This document shows positions 15,499 to 25,466 of a stretch of 64,000 nt of DNA, piece by piece. Both the position numbers and the translations under genes were made by a program. Numbering within the stretch: position 1 is the stretch's first letter; each line of letters opens with the position of its first letter. The stretch is from SW132 sp038150125 (GTDB lineage: Bacteria > Bacteroidota > Rhodothermia > Balneolales > Balneolaceae), in NCBI RefSeq assembly GCF_038150125.1, contig NZ_JBBVMF010000012.1, positions 69,539 to 133,538 on the forward strand. The letters are read 5' to 3'. The notes under the pieces are model-generated. The model did no database searches. It was not told the DNA's origin and saw only the letters and a program-made list of their open reading frames with translations.

Positions 15499-18411
15499 TT
15501 ATGATATTGAGGCGATCGGCTGGCCTTCGGCATACTCTTCAATCGGCACGCATGTACACATCAGGTTTCTGTCGCCATAGGCGTCATCCACGCGGCTAAC
15601 CGACGGCCAAAACTTGTTGAAACGGAGTTCCGGAATTGGGAACACGGCTTTTTCGCGAGAGTAAGGTCGATTCCATTCATCGTTCAGCGCAGTTCGCATG
15701 GTATGCGGTGCGTGTTTAAGAACATTGTTTTCAGAATCGGCATCGCCATTTTCAACTTCTCTGATCTCTTCCCGGATATGAACCATGGCATCACAAAATC
15801 GGTCCAGTTCAGCTTTAGATTCACTTTCAGTCGGTTCAATCATTAATGTTCCGGGTACCGGAAACGACATAGTTGGCGCATGAAAGCCGTAATCCATCAG
15901 GCGCTTAGCCACATCAACAGATTCAATGCCGGCGCTTTGCTTGAATCCCCTTAGGTCAACAATAAATTCATGAGCCGAATGACCGCCTTTTCCTGTGTAA
16001 AGAATAGGGTAATGGTCTTTGAGGCGATCCTTAAGGTAATTCGCATTCAATATGGCAACCTCAGTTGCACGGGTCAGGCCGGCCGCTCCCATCATGCGGA
16101 TATAAGCGTGCGAGATAGTGAGTATGCTTGCGCTGCCAAAAGGGGCGGACGCTACGGCATCAATCGCCTGGTCACCGCCGGTGGAAACAAGCGTGTGACC
16201 CGGTAGAAATGGACTCAGCTTTTCAACAACACCGATGGGTCCCATGCCGGGACCGCCGCCACCGTGAGGAATACAAAACGTTTTATGCAGGTTAAGATGG
16301 CAAACATCGGCCCCGATCTGTGCCGGTGATGTTAGCCCGACCTGTGCATTCATGTTCGCACCGTCCATGTAAACCAACCCGCCATTTTGGTGGATTTCTT
16401 CACAAATTTCCCTGATGTCTTCTTCAAATACACCGTGGGTAGAGGGATAAGTGACCATCAGGGCAGCCAGGTTTTCCTTGTTAGCCTCAATTTTATTACG
16501 GAGATCGTCAAGATCGATATTTCCCTGATCGTCGCACTTTGTAATCACTACTTTCATACCAGCCATAACGGCACTTGCCGGATTGGTACCGTGTGCTGAT
16601 GAGGGCACTATGGTTACATTTCTGTGTTCGTTGCCATTTGCGATATGGTATGCACGAATGGTCATAAGGCCGGTATATTCACCCTGGGCCCCGGAGTTTG
16701 GCTGGAACGACATTTTATGGAATCCCGTAATTTCGCACAGCCAGTCGTCAAGCTCCTCAAAAAGCTTATGATAGCCTTCTGCCTGATCAGCGGGTGCAAA
16801 CGGGTGAATTTTTCCAAATTCAGGCCATGTCAGCGGGATCATCTCAGAGGTGGCATTCAGCTTCATGGTACAAGATCCAAGTGAGATCATACTGTGGGTC
16901 AAATCCAGATCTTTATTCTCCAGCATTTTCAGATATCGAAGCATCTCATGCTCGGAATGAAACTCATTGAATACCGGATGCTCGAGGTAAGCTGTTTTAC
17001 GCTCCAGGTGTTCCGGGTAATCAACATCAATCAACTCCGACGCTTTCTGAAGGTCAAAGGCTGAGTTAGTACCTGTCGCTGAAGAAAAAATGGACAGTAT
17101 ATCTGCAACATCTTTAAGCGTTTTGTTTTCATCGAAAGATATGCCAATAGTACCACCGTCGTAGCGCAGATTAATTTTGTTCGATTCAGCTTTTTTGCGG
17201 ATCTCATCAATGACGGACGAATTGTCGACCTGCAGCGTTAAGGTGTCAAAAAACTGCTCGTTCTTTACAGTGATGCCCAACTTTGAAAGTCCGGCTTCTG
17301 CCAGTTTTGCAAGTCCATGAACACGCGAAGCAATTCGTTTTAATCCTTTTGGACCATGATAAACAGAATAGAAACCTGCAATCACAGCAAGCAATACCTG
17401 GGCCGTGCAAATGTTTGATGTTGCTTTTTCACGCCTGATATGTTGCTCGCGCGTCTGAAGGGCCATCCGGTACGCGGGGTTGCCTTCAGCGTCTTGTGTT
17501 ACCCCGATGATACGACCCGGAATTTGGCGTTTAAACTCGTCTCGTGTTGCAAAAAATGCGGCATGAGGGCCGCCATATCCCATGGGCACACCAAAACGCT
17601 GGCTCGATCCAACAACAACATCGGCTCCCATTTCACCGGGGGATTTCAGCAGTGTAAGGCTTAGAAGGTCGGCAGCAACCGTTACATATACACTGTTCTC
17701 ATGAGCTGATGCGATAAGCGGAGTATAATCTTCAACAGACCCATCAGATCCCGGGTACTGTAAAAGGATGCCAAACAATCCAGGGTCCGTCACATCCAGA
17801 TCGGCGACGGGTCCAACTTTCAATTTGATATCCAGCGGGTCGAGCCTGTTTTTTAGAACAGATAATGTTTGCGGGTGGCAGTTTTCACTGGCGAAAAATG
17901 TGTTCGCTTCCTTTCTCTTTTTTCCTTTTCGTTTTCCATGAAGCATGGACACGGCTTCTGCAGCTGCTGTGCCTTCATCAAGCAGCGAGGCGTTGGCAAT
18001 CTCCATTCCTGTTAGGTCGCTGACCGTTGTTTGAAAATTAATCAAGGCTTCAAGCCGTCCCTGCGCGATTTCGGCCTGGTAAGGAGTGTAGGCCGTATAC
18101 CAGCCGGGATTCTCAAGCACGTTTCGAAGTATCACATTAGGTGTGATGGTCTCGTAGTAGCCCATCCCGATAAATGATCTGAAAATCTTATTTTTAGACG
18201 CTGTATTACGGACATCCTCAAGGTACTCATCTTCGGCAAGGGCCGGTGGAAGGTTAAGGGGCTTGTCCAGCCTGATTTTCTTTGGAATTGTTTCACCAAT
18301 CAATTGGCTAAGGCTGTCCACATCAGAATGCTTAAGCATTTCTTTTATTTCCGCTTCTGATGGCCCGATGTGGCGATTTTCAAATGGTTCTTTCGTGAAC
18401 TGTATTGGCAT
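15499..18411 (-). CDS. gcvP: Glycine dehydrogenase (decarboxylating), P protein
   Basis: A 970-residue enzyme of the glycine cleavage system: it decarboxylates glycine with PLP and passes the aminomethyl group to the H protein. The single chain contains both the N-terminal half ('MGADVVVGSSQRFGVPMG') and the C-terminal half with the PLP lysine K710 in 'NLHKTFCIPHGGGGPGMG', so it is the fused homodimeric type rather than the split gcvPA/gcvPB type. A longer frame extends upstream to a TTG, but the ATG at 18411 ('MPIQFTKEPFENRHIGPS') is the family start. gcvT and gcvH are not in this window. No glycine riboswitch was recognised upstream. Confidence 0.96.
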   Translation of the reverse strand: MPIQFTKEPFENRHIGPSEAEIKEMLKHSDVDSLSQLIGETIPKKIRLDKPLNLPPALAEDEYLEDVRNTASKNKIFRSFIGMGYYETITPNVILRNVLENPGWYTAYTPYQAEIAQGRLEALINFQTTVSDLTGMEIANASLLDEGTAAAEAVSMLHGKRKGKKRKEANTFFASENCHPQTLSVLKNRLDPLDIKLKVGPVADLDVTDPGLFGILLQYPGSDGSVEDYTPLIASAHENSVYVTVAADLLSLTLLKSPGEMGADVVVGSSQRFGVPMGYGGPHAAFFATRDEFKRQIPGRIIGVTQDAEGNPAYRMALQTREQHIRREKATSNICTAQVLLAVIAGFYSVYHGPKGLKRIASRVHGLAKLAEAGLSKLGITVKNEQFFDTLTLQVDNSSVIDEIRKKAESNKINLRYDGGTIGISFDENKTLKDVADILSIFSSATGTNSAFDLQKASELIDVDYPEHLERKTAYLEHPVFNEFHSEHEMLRYLKMLENKDLDLTHSMISLGSCTMKLNATSEMIPLTWPEFGKIHPFAPADQAEGYHKLFEELDDWLCEITGFHKMSFQPNSGAQGEYTGLMTIRAYHIANGNEHRNVTIVPSSAHGTNPASAVMAGMKVVITKCDDQGNIDLDDLRNKIEANKENLAALMVTYPSTHGVFEEDIREICEEIHQNGGLVYMDGANMNAQVGLTSPAQIGADVCHLNLHKTFCIPHGGGGPGMGPIGVVEKLSPFLPGHTLVSTGGDQAIDAVASAPFGSASILTISHAYIRMMGAAGLTRATEVAILNANYLKDRLKDHYPILYTGKGGHSAHEFIVDLRGFKQSAGIESVDVAKRLMDYGFHAPTMSFPVPGTLMIEPTESESKAELDRFCDAMVHIREEIREVENGDADSENNVLKHAPHTMRTALNDEWNRPYSREKAVFPIPELRFNKFWPSVSRVDDAYGDRNLMCTCVPIEEYAEGQPIASIS

Positions 18412-18803
18412 AATTGTAAAAGCTGCTGTTATGATGATTCCGACGCCCAATCAGAACAAAACGAATGGGATAACGGTTTCTTTTTTCAGAAAAATTACGG
18501 AAGAAAAGTACCGTTTAATTGTCATTATTTAGCCTGTTGTACTTCGATAAATTCAAGCTTTAAAGATAAGATTTTTGCAGTATCAGAAAACTAATTTCGA
18601 TATACATTTTATACTGTATTAGCGACGTTGCACAAAACCGTTGTAATCCGTTGAGCTGTACTATTGTAAGACGGGAGACGTTTTGCGAGATGTGAGACAA
18701 TAACTAATATCCATCAAAGATTTTTACATAATGTGTCTTGTAAAATCTCGCCATTAATGCTAAATAATGGCATCGTCAAACTGTAACCGAATAAAGCACA
18801 TAT
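18412..18803. other. Divergent gap between gcvP and the LVIVD protein gene
   Basis: It contains both promoters but no element I can name. A short purine-rich stretch of near-repeats (gacgggagacg...gagatgtgagac, about 18671-18700) resembles low-complexity intergenic repeats. The two conserved halves of a glycine aptamer are absent. Confidence 0.35.
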
Positions 18804-20789
18804 ATGACTGTATTTTTTAAAAATATCATAGCAAGTTTAGCTGTTTGCCTACTTGCAGTTACTGTACAAGCACAGGACATTACAATTCAATTTGAACCTT
18901 CAGAACCGATTCTTGAAGTGGGAGAAGAACTTCAGCTGAAAGGAAAGGCTGTAGATGCGGAAGGTAACGTGCTTTCAGAAGATCTCAGATTCTTTTCGCG
19001 AGCCAGGAATTCTGTGGGTATGAGCCGTGATGGTTTGATGACCGCAATGTATCCCGGCACATTCACAGTGTCGGCTCTATACACTGATGACGATAATAAC
19101 AGGGTGATCGAAAATCTTGAGGTAACTATAAATTATCCGCCGCTGGAGTCGATCACATTTACGAATGTACCAGACCGAATGTACACAAATACCGCACTTC
19201 AGGTTGATTTGGAGGTGATGGACGAAGCAGGTCTAACACGAGAAGCAGCAGATGTAACATTCAGCGTGAATAATTCACTCGCCAATATTGATAGATTTGG
19301 TCTTTTACAGTTGCAGGAACCGGGACTGGTTACACTGACCGCATCAGCTGAGAATATTGAAACGACAACCCAACTTCGTATTGTCGAAAATCCGGTAAGG
19401 TCTGTAGCGATTGGCAACGAGGTGATGGAAGCCCGAACAGGTGATGTATTACGGATAAATGCCACAGCGTTGGATAGTGATGGAAATGTGGTTGCGGATG
19501 CACCGGTTGAATACTCTTTTATTGCCCGGCCTGATGATACCCTGGGCCAAAGTGCCGAAGGGCAGGTAGCGCAGGATGGGAGATTTGTAGCCAATTTACC
19601 GGGCTATTTCACGCTAATTGCAAAAAGTGGAAATTCGGTTGCCAGGCAGACAGTTCGAATCAATGAGCGCAATATAAAAATGCGGCTTGAAATGGTTGGA
19701 CACTCACTCGTTAATAGCGTTCACACATCCGACCTCTGGGTTTGGGAAGGGCAGGATGGTCGTGATTATGCAATTACAGGGACATGGGGCGGCAGCGGTG
19801 ATACCTACTTCTGGGATGTGACCGATCCAGCCAACATGGTTCCAATTGATACTGTAACTGTTGATGCGCGTACAGTAAATGATGTGAAAATTTCGGACGA
19901 CGGATCGCTTGCCGTCATTACACGTGAGGGAGCATCAAACCGGCGAAACGGTATTGTGATTATGGATGTATCTGATCCTCATAATGTGAGTATTATTTCG
20001 GAATATACGGAAGACCTTACCGGCGGTGTTCATAACTCATTTATCTATGAGAACCACGTATACGCCGTCAATAACGGCCGAAAATACGATATCATAAATA
20101 TTGATGATCCGGCAAATCCCTATACGGTCAGCCAGTTTGAGCTGGATACCCCCGGCCATGCCATCCACGATGTGTGGATCGAAGACGGTATTGCATATTC
20201 GTCGAACTGGAGCGATGGAATTGTAATGACAGATGTAGGCAGTACGCCGGAAGCAAAGACTCCCGAGGGTCATGAGCTTGGTGTGGGATCTCCATCAAAC
20301 CCGGTGAAGCTCGGTCAATATTCGTATCCAAGCGGCTGGAATCACGCGGCCTTTCCTTTTAAAAGCGAAAGTACAGGTGATTTTTACGTAATCGCAGGAG
20401 ATGAAGCTTTTCCAAGTGGTATTAATATTGAAAACGAGCCAACGGTACCGGCCGGGTGGCTTCACTTTGTAAAATTTGATGGATGGGAGAATCCGGAAGA
20501 AGTAGCCCGTTATGAAATTCCTGAAGCAGGGACTCACAATTATTGGGTTGATGGAGACCTTCTGTATATCGCCTACTATAATGCCGGGCTTCGCATCGTG
20601 GATATTTCCGGTGAACTGATGGGGAATCTTTATGACCAGGGGCGCGAGATTGCTCACTACATAACAACAGATCATGAAGGGTATGTGCCAAATGCCGCGA
20701 TGGCATGGGGACCGCAGCCACATAAGGAACACATTTTTGTATCTGACTGGAACTCGGGAATTTGGTCTTTCCGGTTGGTTGAGGATTAA
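18804..20789 (+). CDS. Secreted protein with Ig-like (BIG2) and LVIVD propeller domains
   Basis: A 661-residue exported protein. Signal peptide 'SLAVCLLAVTVQAQ' is followed by about three bacterial Ig-like domains (residues about 25-290, with phrases such as 'GLMTAMYPGTFTVSALY' and 'GLLQLQEPGLVTLTASAE'). The C-terminal half is a beta-propeller of LVIVD-type repeats: 'IVIMDVSDPHNVSII', 'YDIINIDDPANPYTV' and 'LRIVDISGELMGNLY'. Such proteins are surface or periplasmic and of unknown function. No type IX tail and no lipobox. The next two genes, a second propeller protein and a ZIP transporter, run in the same direction, with a type B repeat in between. Confidence 0.82.
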   Translation: MTVFFKNIIASLAVCLLAVTVQAQDITIQFEPSEPILEVGEELQLKGKAVDAEGNVLSEDLRFFSRARNSVGMSRDGLMTAMYPGTFTVSALYTDDDNNRVIENLEVTINYPPLESITFTNVPDRMYTNTALQVDLEVMDEAGLTREAADVTFSVNNSLANIDRFGLLQLQEPGLVTLTASAENIETTTQLRIVENPVRSVAIGNEVMEARTGDVLRINATALDSDGNVVADAPVEYSFIARPDDTLGQSAEGQVAQDGRFVANLPGYFTLIAKSGNSVARQTVRINERNIKMRLEMVGHSLVNSVHTSDLWVWEGQDGRDYAITGTWGGSGDTYFWDVTDPANMVPIDTVTVDARTVNDVKISDDGSLAVITREGASNRRNGIVIMDVSDPHNVSIISEYTEDLTGGVHNSFIYENHVYAVNNGRKYDIINIDDPANPYTVSQFELDTPGHAIHDVWIEDGIAYSSNWSDGIVMTDVGSTPEAKTPEGHELGVGSPSNPVKLGQYSYPSGWNHAAFPFKSESTGDFYVIAGDEAFPSGINIENEPTVPAGWLHFVKFDGWENPEEVARYEIPEAGTHNYWVDGDLLYIAYYNAGLRIVDISGELMGNLYDQGREIAHYITTDHEGYVPNAAMAWGPQPHKEHIFVSDWNSGIWSFRLVED

Positions 20790-20837
20790 TTCAAAGACTC
20801 AGTTCAATGAATTATATTTCAATTATTTAGAAAATAG

Positions 20838-20930
20838 TCTCCCCTGACAAGGGGAGATTTAAAGGGGGTGTCCATCAGAATGTAACACTGTGATGAACAA
20901 CCCGTTTTAAAGGGAGCCTTATATTTTATC
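20838..20930 (-). repeat. Type B intergenic palindromic repeat, inverted copy
   Basis: Reading the minus strand gives the same order as the other copies: 'ctgatggacaccccctttaa' followed by 'atctccccttgtcagggg'. The palindrome ctcccctgacaaggggag (20839-20856) could form a hairpin. It sits between two co-directional secreted-protein genes. Confidence 0.65.
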
Positions 20931-20954
20931 TAATTCAGGAAAAACAGGATTATC

Positions 20955-22097
20955 ATGAAAAGACTATTTATCACGACTCTGTTTACATTTCTTTTATGTT
21001 TGATATCCGTTCAGCTTCAGGCACAGCAATACAAATTTTATGTAGCCGCTGAATCTGAAGACAAGGTATACAGGGTTTCATTTGATGCGGAAACGGAATC
21101 AAGCACCATCGAAAACACGATTTTGGTCGGAGAGTATCCTACCGAAAACGAAGGACCTCATGGCATCGGCGTTGATCCGTCGGGCGACTATTGGTTTGTG
21201 AGTATGGGGCACGGTGTGCCGTTTGGCCACCTGTATAAATATGAAATCGGAACCGACCGGAAGATTGGCCGTGTGGAGCTGGGAATGTTTCCGGCTACTC
21301 TGGATATATCGCCTGCTACCGGCTGGGTTTACATTGCTAATTTTAATCTGCATGGTCCGCACGAACCAAGTTCTGTGTCTATTGTTGATGGAACAACCAT
21401 GGATGAGATTGAACGTATTGAAACGGGCGTGATGCCACACGGCAGCCGGCTGAATACTGATGGGACCTTGCAGTATCATGTGTCGATGATGACCGATGAG
21501 CTTTACGAACTTGATGCGATAGAAATGGGCGTTAGCCGCGTATTGAAATTGACGGATAGTGATTCTGGTACTGCTATGGATCACGGGATGCATCAAACCG
21601 GCGATGGCACAGAGAAGGGTATGGGCGATCATGACAATCAAAACTCACATCAGCCCAAAGTAAAACCTACGTGGGCCAGCCCAAATCCGGAGAAACCTCA
21701 TGTTTATGTAGCAGGCAACGGAAATGATAAAATCTACGTGGTAAACATCGATTCCTGGACAGTATCTGATGTTTGGGACTCACCCGGCAAAGCGCCGTAT
21801 AATCTTGAACCCACACATGCGGGTGACCGGCTGGTTGTAACGTACAAAGGGGAAGGAGCCGTGGGTATTTGGGATACAAACACTGGTGAGCAGCTTAAAA
21901 AAATTGCAACAAGCAGAAAAGTGACGCATGGAGTGATCATCTCTCCCGACGATAAATACGCATTCGTTTCATCTGAGGGTATTGGCGGAGAATCTGGAAC
22001 AGTTGATATTGTTGATCTTCAGGCGCTTGAAATAGTAGATGTGATTGAGGTTGGAAAACAGGCGGCCGGTATCACTTTTTGGAAAATTGACGAATGA
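20955..22097 (+). CDS. Secreted YncE-like beta-propeller protein with His/Met-rich insert
   Basis: A 380-residue protein with a signal peptide ('LLCLISVQLQAQ') and repeated 40-residue YVTN/YncE propeller blades ('GPHGIGVDPSGDYWFVSMG', 'VYIANFNLHGPHEPSSVSIV', 'HVYVAGNGNDKIYVVNIDSW', 'HGVIISPDDKYAFVSSEG'). Between blades, at about residues 196-225, there is a segment rich in histidine, methionine and aspartate ('MDHGMHQTGDGTEKGMGDHD') that could bind metal ions. A ZIP metal transporter starts 98 bp downstream, which strengthens a metal-related role; this is inference. It has no lipobox or sorting tail. Confidence 0.8.
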   Translation: MKRLFITTLFTFLLCLISVQLQAQQYKFYVAAESEDKVYRVSFDAETESSTIENTILVGEYPTENEGPHGIGVDPSGDYWFVSMGHGVPFGHLYKYEIGTDRKIGRVELGMFPATLDISPATGWVYIANFNLHGPHEPSSVSIVDGTTMDEIERIETGVMPHGSRLNTDGTLQYHVSMMTDELYELDAIEMGVSRVLKLTDSDSGTAMDHGMHQTGDGTEKGMGDHDNQNSHQPKVKPTWASPNPEKPHVYVAGNGNDKIYVVNIDSWTVSDVWDSPGKAPYNLEPTHAGDRLVVTYKGEGAVGIWDTNTGEQLKKIATSRKVTHGVIISPDDKYAFVSSEGIGGESGTVDIVDLQALEIVDVIEVGKQAAGITFWKIDE

Positions 22098-22140
22098 AGG
22101 CGTAACCTTTCCCGATGAGTCAATCGATTAATAAATATAT

Positions 22141-22158
22141 TTTTAGCCTTGGCTAAAA
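22141..22158. promoter_or_regulatory. 18-bp perfect inverted repeat before the ZIP gene (operator candidate)
   Basis: TTTTAGCC-tt-GGCTAAAA lies 37 bp before the ZIP start codon. The outer TTTAG/CTAAA halves resemble operators of DtxR/MntR-type metal-dependent repressors. Position and symmetry fit a repressor site overlapping a promoter. Confidence 0.6.
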
Positions 22159-22195
22159 TTTGTATCTTTTCTTGAAATAAAGACTTGGAGAATAA

Positions 22196-23026
22196 ATGGG
22201 CTGGATACCGGAATGGTTTTTCGATTTAAACCCGCTTTTACAGGCACTGATTGGTGGGCTGTTTACTTGGGGAATGACATCTGTGGGCGCTGCAGTTGTA
22301 TTTTTCACGAAAAATGTCAGCCAGAAAGTACTCGACAGCATGCTTGGCTTTGCAGCTGGCGTGATGATAGCGGCAAGCGTATGGTCGCTTATCATTCCCT
22401 CAATTGAAATGACGGAAGCAATGGGTGGAATTGGCTGGGTTCCGGCAGCATCCGGATTCTTAGTTGGCGGGTTATTTTTAAGGGTGTGTGATGCCTTTCT
22501 TCCCCATCTTCATATCGGGCTTCCCAAATCACAAGCGGAAGGTCCTAGCACGAGCTGGCGACGGTCAACACTTCTCGTTTTGGCAATTACAATCCACAAT
22601 ATACCCGAAGGCCTGGCGATTGGCGTTCTGTTTGGCGGGGCCGCAGTTGGGATTGACCCAACAGGTACCGCAACCATTGCCGGTGCCATTGCGCTTGCAA
22701 TTGGTATAGGGATTCAGAATTTGCCTGAGGGAACGGCTGTTTCGGTTCCCTTGAGAAGAGAGGGAGTGGGAGTCGGAAAAAGCTTTTACTACGGTCAGTT
22801 ATCCGGTGCCGTAGAGCCTGTCTTTGCAGTTACTGGAGCACTTGCTGTGATTTATGTACAGCCTGTTTTGCCATTTGCGCTAGCTTTTGCGGCCGGGGCA
22901 ATGATTTACGTTGTGGTTGAGGAACTAATACCGGAATCCCAGCATCATGGAAATACAGATCTAGCCACGTTAGGAACGATGGTTGGATTTGTAATAATGA
23001 TGACTCTCGATGTTGCGCTTGGATAA
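22196..23026 (+). CDS. ZIP family divalent metal transporter
   Basis: A 276-residue membrane protein with about eight helices. Helix IV carries the ZIP signature 'HNIPEGLAIG' and helix V the partner 'GIGIQNLPEGTAVSVPLRR', which form the metal path; helix VII has 'EELIPESQHHG'. The short cytosolic loop holds 'FLPHLHIG'. It resembles bacterial ZupT/GufA-type importers of Zn, Fe or Mn; the metal cannot be told. A GGAG ribosome site lies five bases before the ATG. The palindrome at 22141-22158 suggests metal-dependent repression. Confidence 0.9.
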   Translation: MGWIPEWFFDLNPLLQALIGGLFTWGMTSVGAAVVFFTKNVSQKVLDSMLGFAAGVMIAASVWSLIIPSIEMTEAMGGIGWVPAASGFLVGGLFLRVCDAFLPHLHIGLPKSQAEGPSTSWRRSTLLVLAITIHNIPEGLAIGVLFGGAAVGIDPTGTATIAGAIALAIGIGIQNLPEGTAVSVPLRREGVGVGKSFYYGQLSGAVEPVFAVTGALAVIYVQPVLPFALAFAAGAMIYVVVEELIPESQHHGNTDLATLGTMVGFVIMMTLDVALG

Positions 23027-23090
23027 AAAATGATCATCAATAACCGGTCCTGATCAGATTAAGCAGTTAATTTACAGGCTTTCAGCACAT

Positions 23091-23729
23091 CTATCTTTGC
23101 TGAATAACCTGGCCATGCTTTTTTGCCTGCCGAATCACATTTCCAGATGTAACGGCATAAAAAGGTGTAATAGGAAACCCTGTTTTGCGAATAGCACGGG
23201 CTGTCCATTTGTTGGAGGTGTTTGGAAAATAATATCTTCCTGTTGCCTCAAAAAATATGCTGTTAGGATATAATCCATCGGCAAAAACCTGTGCCTCTCC
23301 ATCAACCCGCTGGAATTGGTTTGATATGTACTCAGCCAGCTTTTCTGCACCCGGTTCTGTTACCATAACTCTTATGACAGTACTGGACGGAAAATATCGA
23401 TCAACCGGACGATCTATGCCCACAACATGAAGCACGCTGGCAGTCGGGATAAAAGCAGCACGAATCATGAGCCAGAATCCTGCTTCGCTGTCCGTATAGT
23501 AGCGTTTGTCTCCCCAGCCGAACATCAGATGAGAAGTATTTGGTAGTCTATCATGATTTGGCAGTTGCGGTTTGATGTACTCAGATTCAATAGCAATTCC
23601 TACGTGCCAGCCATGGCTGATGATATAGACTGGAATCGGCCGTTTGTTTTCATCATCGGGGTATAGAGATGGAACCGGACCTGCACACCCTGATAATATT
23701 AGTATGAGAATAATCGGTAATTTTTTCAT
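23091..23729 (-). CDS. DUF2459 / TIGR02117-type lipoprotein
   Basis: A 212-residue protein with a lipobox at the end of its signal ('LILILSGC'), so it is likely a lipoprotein. The conserved 'VYIISHGWHVGIAI' near the N-terminus, 'MFGWGDKRYY', and the C-terminal 'NKWTARAIRKTGFPITPFYA' match the DUF2459 family, whose function is not established. The ATG at 23729 starts 'MKKLPIIL'; a GTG twelve bases upstream is also in frame. It may be cotranscribed with the dehydrogenase gene upstream (54 bp apart). Confidence 0.8.
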   Translation of the reverse strand: MKKLPIILILILSGCAGPVPSLYPDDENKRPIPVYIISHGWHVGIAIESEYIKPQLPNHDRLPNTSHLMFGWGDKRYYTDSEAGFWLMIRAAFIPTASVLHVVGIDRPVDRYFPSSTVIRVMVTEPGAEKLAEYISNQFQRVDGEAQVFADGLYPNSIFFEATGRYYFPNTSNKWTARAIRKTGFPITPFYAVTSGNVIRQAKKHGQVIQQR

Positions 23730-23783
23730 AGAGAATAACACCTGTTAGTATGCCTCATCAAAAACACATGCGGAAAAACAGGA

Positions 23784-24710
23784 TTAATAACCCTTGTAGC
23801 GATCAACCCGATTTAACAGCTCCATACTTGAAAGCATCCGCTTGTAATTTTCCAGAATTAAATCTGCAACTTCCTCCGGTTCCGTCACAGAGGCAATATG
23901 GGGCGTGATAGTGATGGCATCCCGGCCCCAAAACGGATGTGACTCCGGGAGGGGTTCTTTTTGAAAGACATCAAGTGCGGCGTGATTTAGTAGTCCCATG
24001 TCCAGGGCATAAATTAGATCTTCCTCAACCAGATGCTCGCCACGGGCAACATTAATGAGAAAGCCGGGGCTGCTGAGCTTTTTAAATAAAGACAGGCTTA
24101 ATATATCGGTTGTTTCTTTGGTGAGAGGCAGCAAACAAACCAGGATATTAGTGGCTGCAAGGAATGGGTCGAGCTGTTCTTTTGAATAGGTGACCACATT
24201 TGGAATCGATTTTTTAGAATTCGACCACCCGGACACATTAAAACCGTTCTCGGCCAGGCGAACAGCCACTTTCTTACCGATGTTGCCGAGCCCCATCACG
24301 CCAACCATTACATCTTCTTTTTTGTAATGTACGCGGGGTTTCCAATCGGCCCACACCTGTTGCTTATTGTAGTCGTGAATGTGGCGCAAAATGGCCAGGA
24401 CCGAAAGCGTCACAAAATCACACATCTGGTCGGATAATGTGGGGGCAACTACACGGGTAAGTGCAACATGCTGCGGTATTGAGTCATCTTTAAGCAGATG
24501 ATCGGCGCCAGCTCCAAGGGATGAAACAACCTTAAGATTTGGATACTGAGAAAACTGATTTTTTGGCTGTTTCCACGCTACGGCAAACGACACTCGTTTA
24601 CGAGATTTGATATCGGGCCAAATTTCAACATCGAGATTGCTGTCGAGATCCATCAGCGCATCCCGGTAGGGTTCCATATTGCGTGTTCTTGAAATAAGCA
24701 TAATTGACAT
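23784..24710 (-). CDS. D-2-hydroxyacid dehydrogenase (glyoxylate/hydroxypyruvate reductase type)
   Basis: A 308-residue cytoplasmic NAD(P)H-dependent dehydrogenase. The nucleotide site 'GVMGLGNIGKKVA' (about residues 138-150), the catalytic arginine in 'NVARGEHLV', and the C-terminal catalytic histidine in 'ITPHIASVT' are present. 'SLGAGADHLL' near the N-terminus is typical of the GhrA-like subgroup that reduces glyoxylate and hydroxypyruvate. A TTG nine bases upstream is in frame; ATG at 24710 is preferred. The exact substrate is inferred from subgroup resemblance only. Confidence 0.85.
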   Translation of the reverse strand: MSIMLISRTRNMEPYRDALMDLDSNLDVEIWPDIKSRKRVSFAVAWKQPKNQFSQYPNLKVVSSLGAGADHLLKDDSIPQHVALTRVVAPTLSDQMCDFVTLSVLAILRHIHDYNKQQVWADWKPRVHYKKEDVMVGVMGLGNIGKKVAVRLAENGFNVSGWSNSKKSIPNVVTYSKEQLDPFLAATNILVCLLPLTKETTDILSLSLFKKLSSPGFLINVARGEHLVEEDLIYALDMGLLNHAALDVFQKEPLPESHPFWGRDAITITPHIASVTEPEEVADLILENYKRMLSSMELLNRVDRYKGY

Positions 24711-25466
24711 ATAGGACAATCTTATTGGTTATGGATCTGACAACTGATCATCAGGCAAAAAACTCTAAAGTAATTGTAACCCCAGTTCGATTCATCATCT
24801 TTCTCAATTATTCAAACAAAATTTTCCGCTGACTGGCGAAGATATTACTCCATTTACCTTCGCTAACGGGGTGCCTATCGATATTTTTTACAATCTAACA
24901 CATCCCCAGGAAATCCTTTATATAAGGCTGTTAAAAAAATAACGAATTAACAGTACAAGAGATTCGTGATATCTCAAAACTCGTGCATCTCCGTGACTTT
25001 ATGCCGTTGTGGCAAAAAATTACCGGATAGTATATTTTGATCAACAGTTTCATCACAACCTCATCAGCGGGAAACACTTTTATTCATAATTTAAGATTCG
25101 AATTTGAGTCTATAGACAATATTTATAAAAAACTTACTTCGCAACAGTCTATTTCCATGTCAGGAAATAAACCTGAAGCTCTCGGAGCAATTAAAATGCC
25201 GTTTATACTGTTTCGGGCCAGTAAGTTAGAGTAAGCATCACAAGTGAAGAGAGCATTGATTTGAAGGGTATGAACTGTATAGTAATCTGTTCTCGGTATT
25301 AAATGAGATTGTTAGATATAAGCTTTGGCAAAAAATCATCAAATTAATATTGCGGCGATGACTATATACACATATATTTTACATATAAACAAACCCCAAG
25401 TATATGTTACACCATCAAATGATTCCCGAAAAAGCGAAAACCCAGTCACTGAGAAAGAGGCAATCA
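24711..25466. other. 756-bp gap upstream of the umuD'-like gene
   Basis: AT-rich sequence that contains the promoters of the flanking divergent genes. Frames at 25037-25234 and 25325-25528 have no convincing starts or family features and were not called. No LexA box could be assigned. Confidence 0.4.

Noticed and set aside
18412..18803. Glycine riboswitch before gcvP
   Set aside because: The conserved aptamer blocks and tandem arrangement were not found on the minus strand.
25037..25234. Frame upstream of the umuD'-like gene
   Set aside because: It starts at TTG without a ribosome site, and no domain or membrane pattern is visible.
25330..25440. Possible LexA (SOS) box before umuD'
   Set aside because: The AT-rich sequence contains TATA-like runs but no symmetrical CTGT-N8-ACAG or GAAC-N4-GTTC match; the LexA motif of this group is unknown to me.
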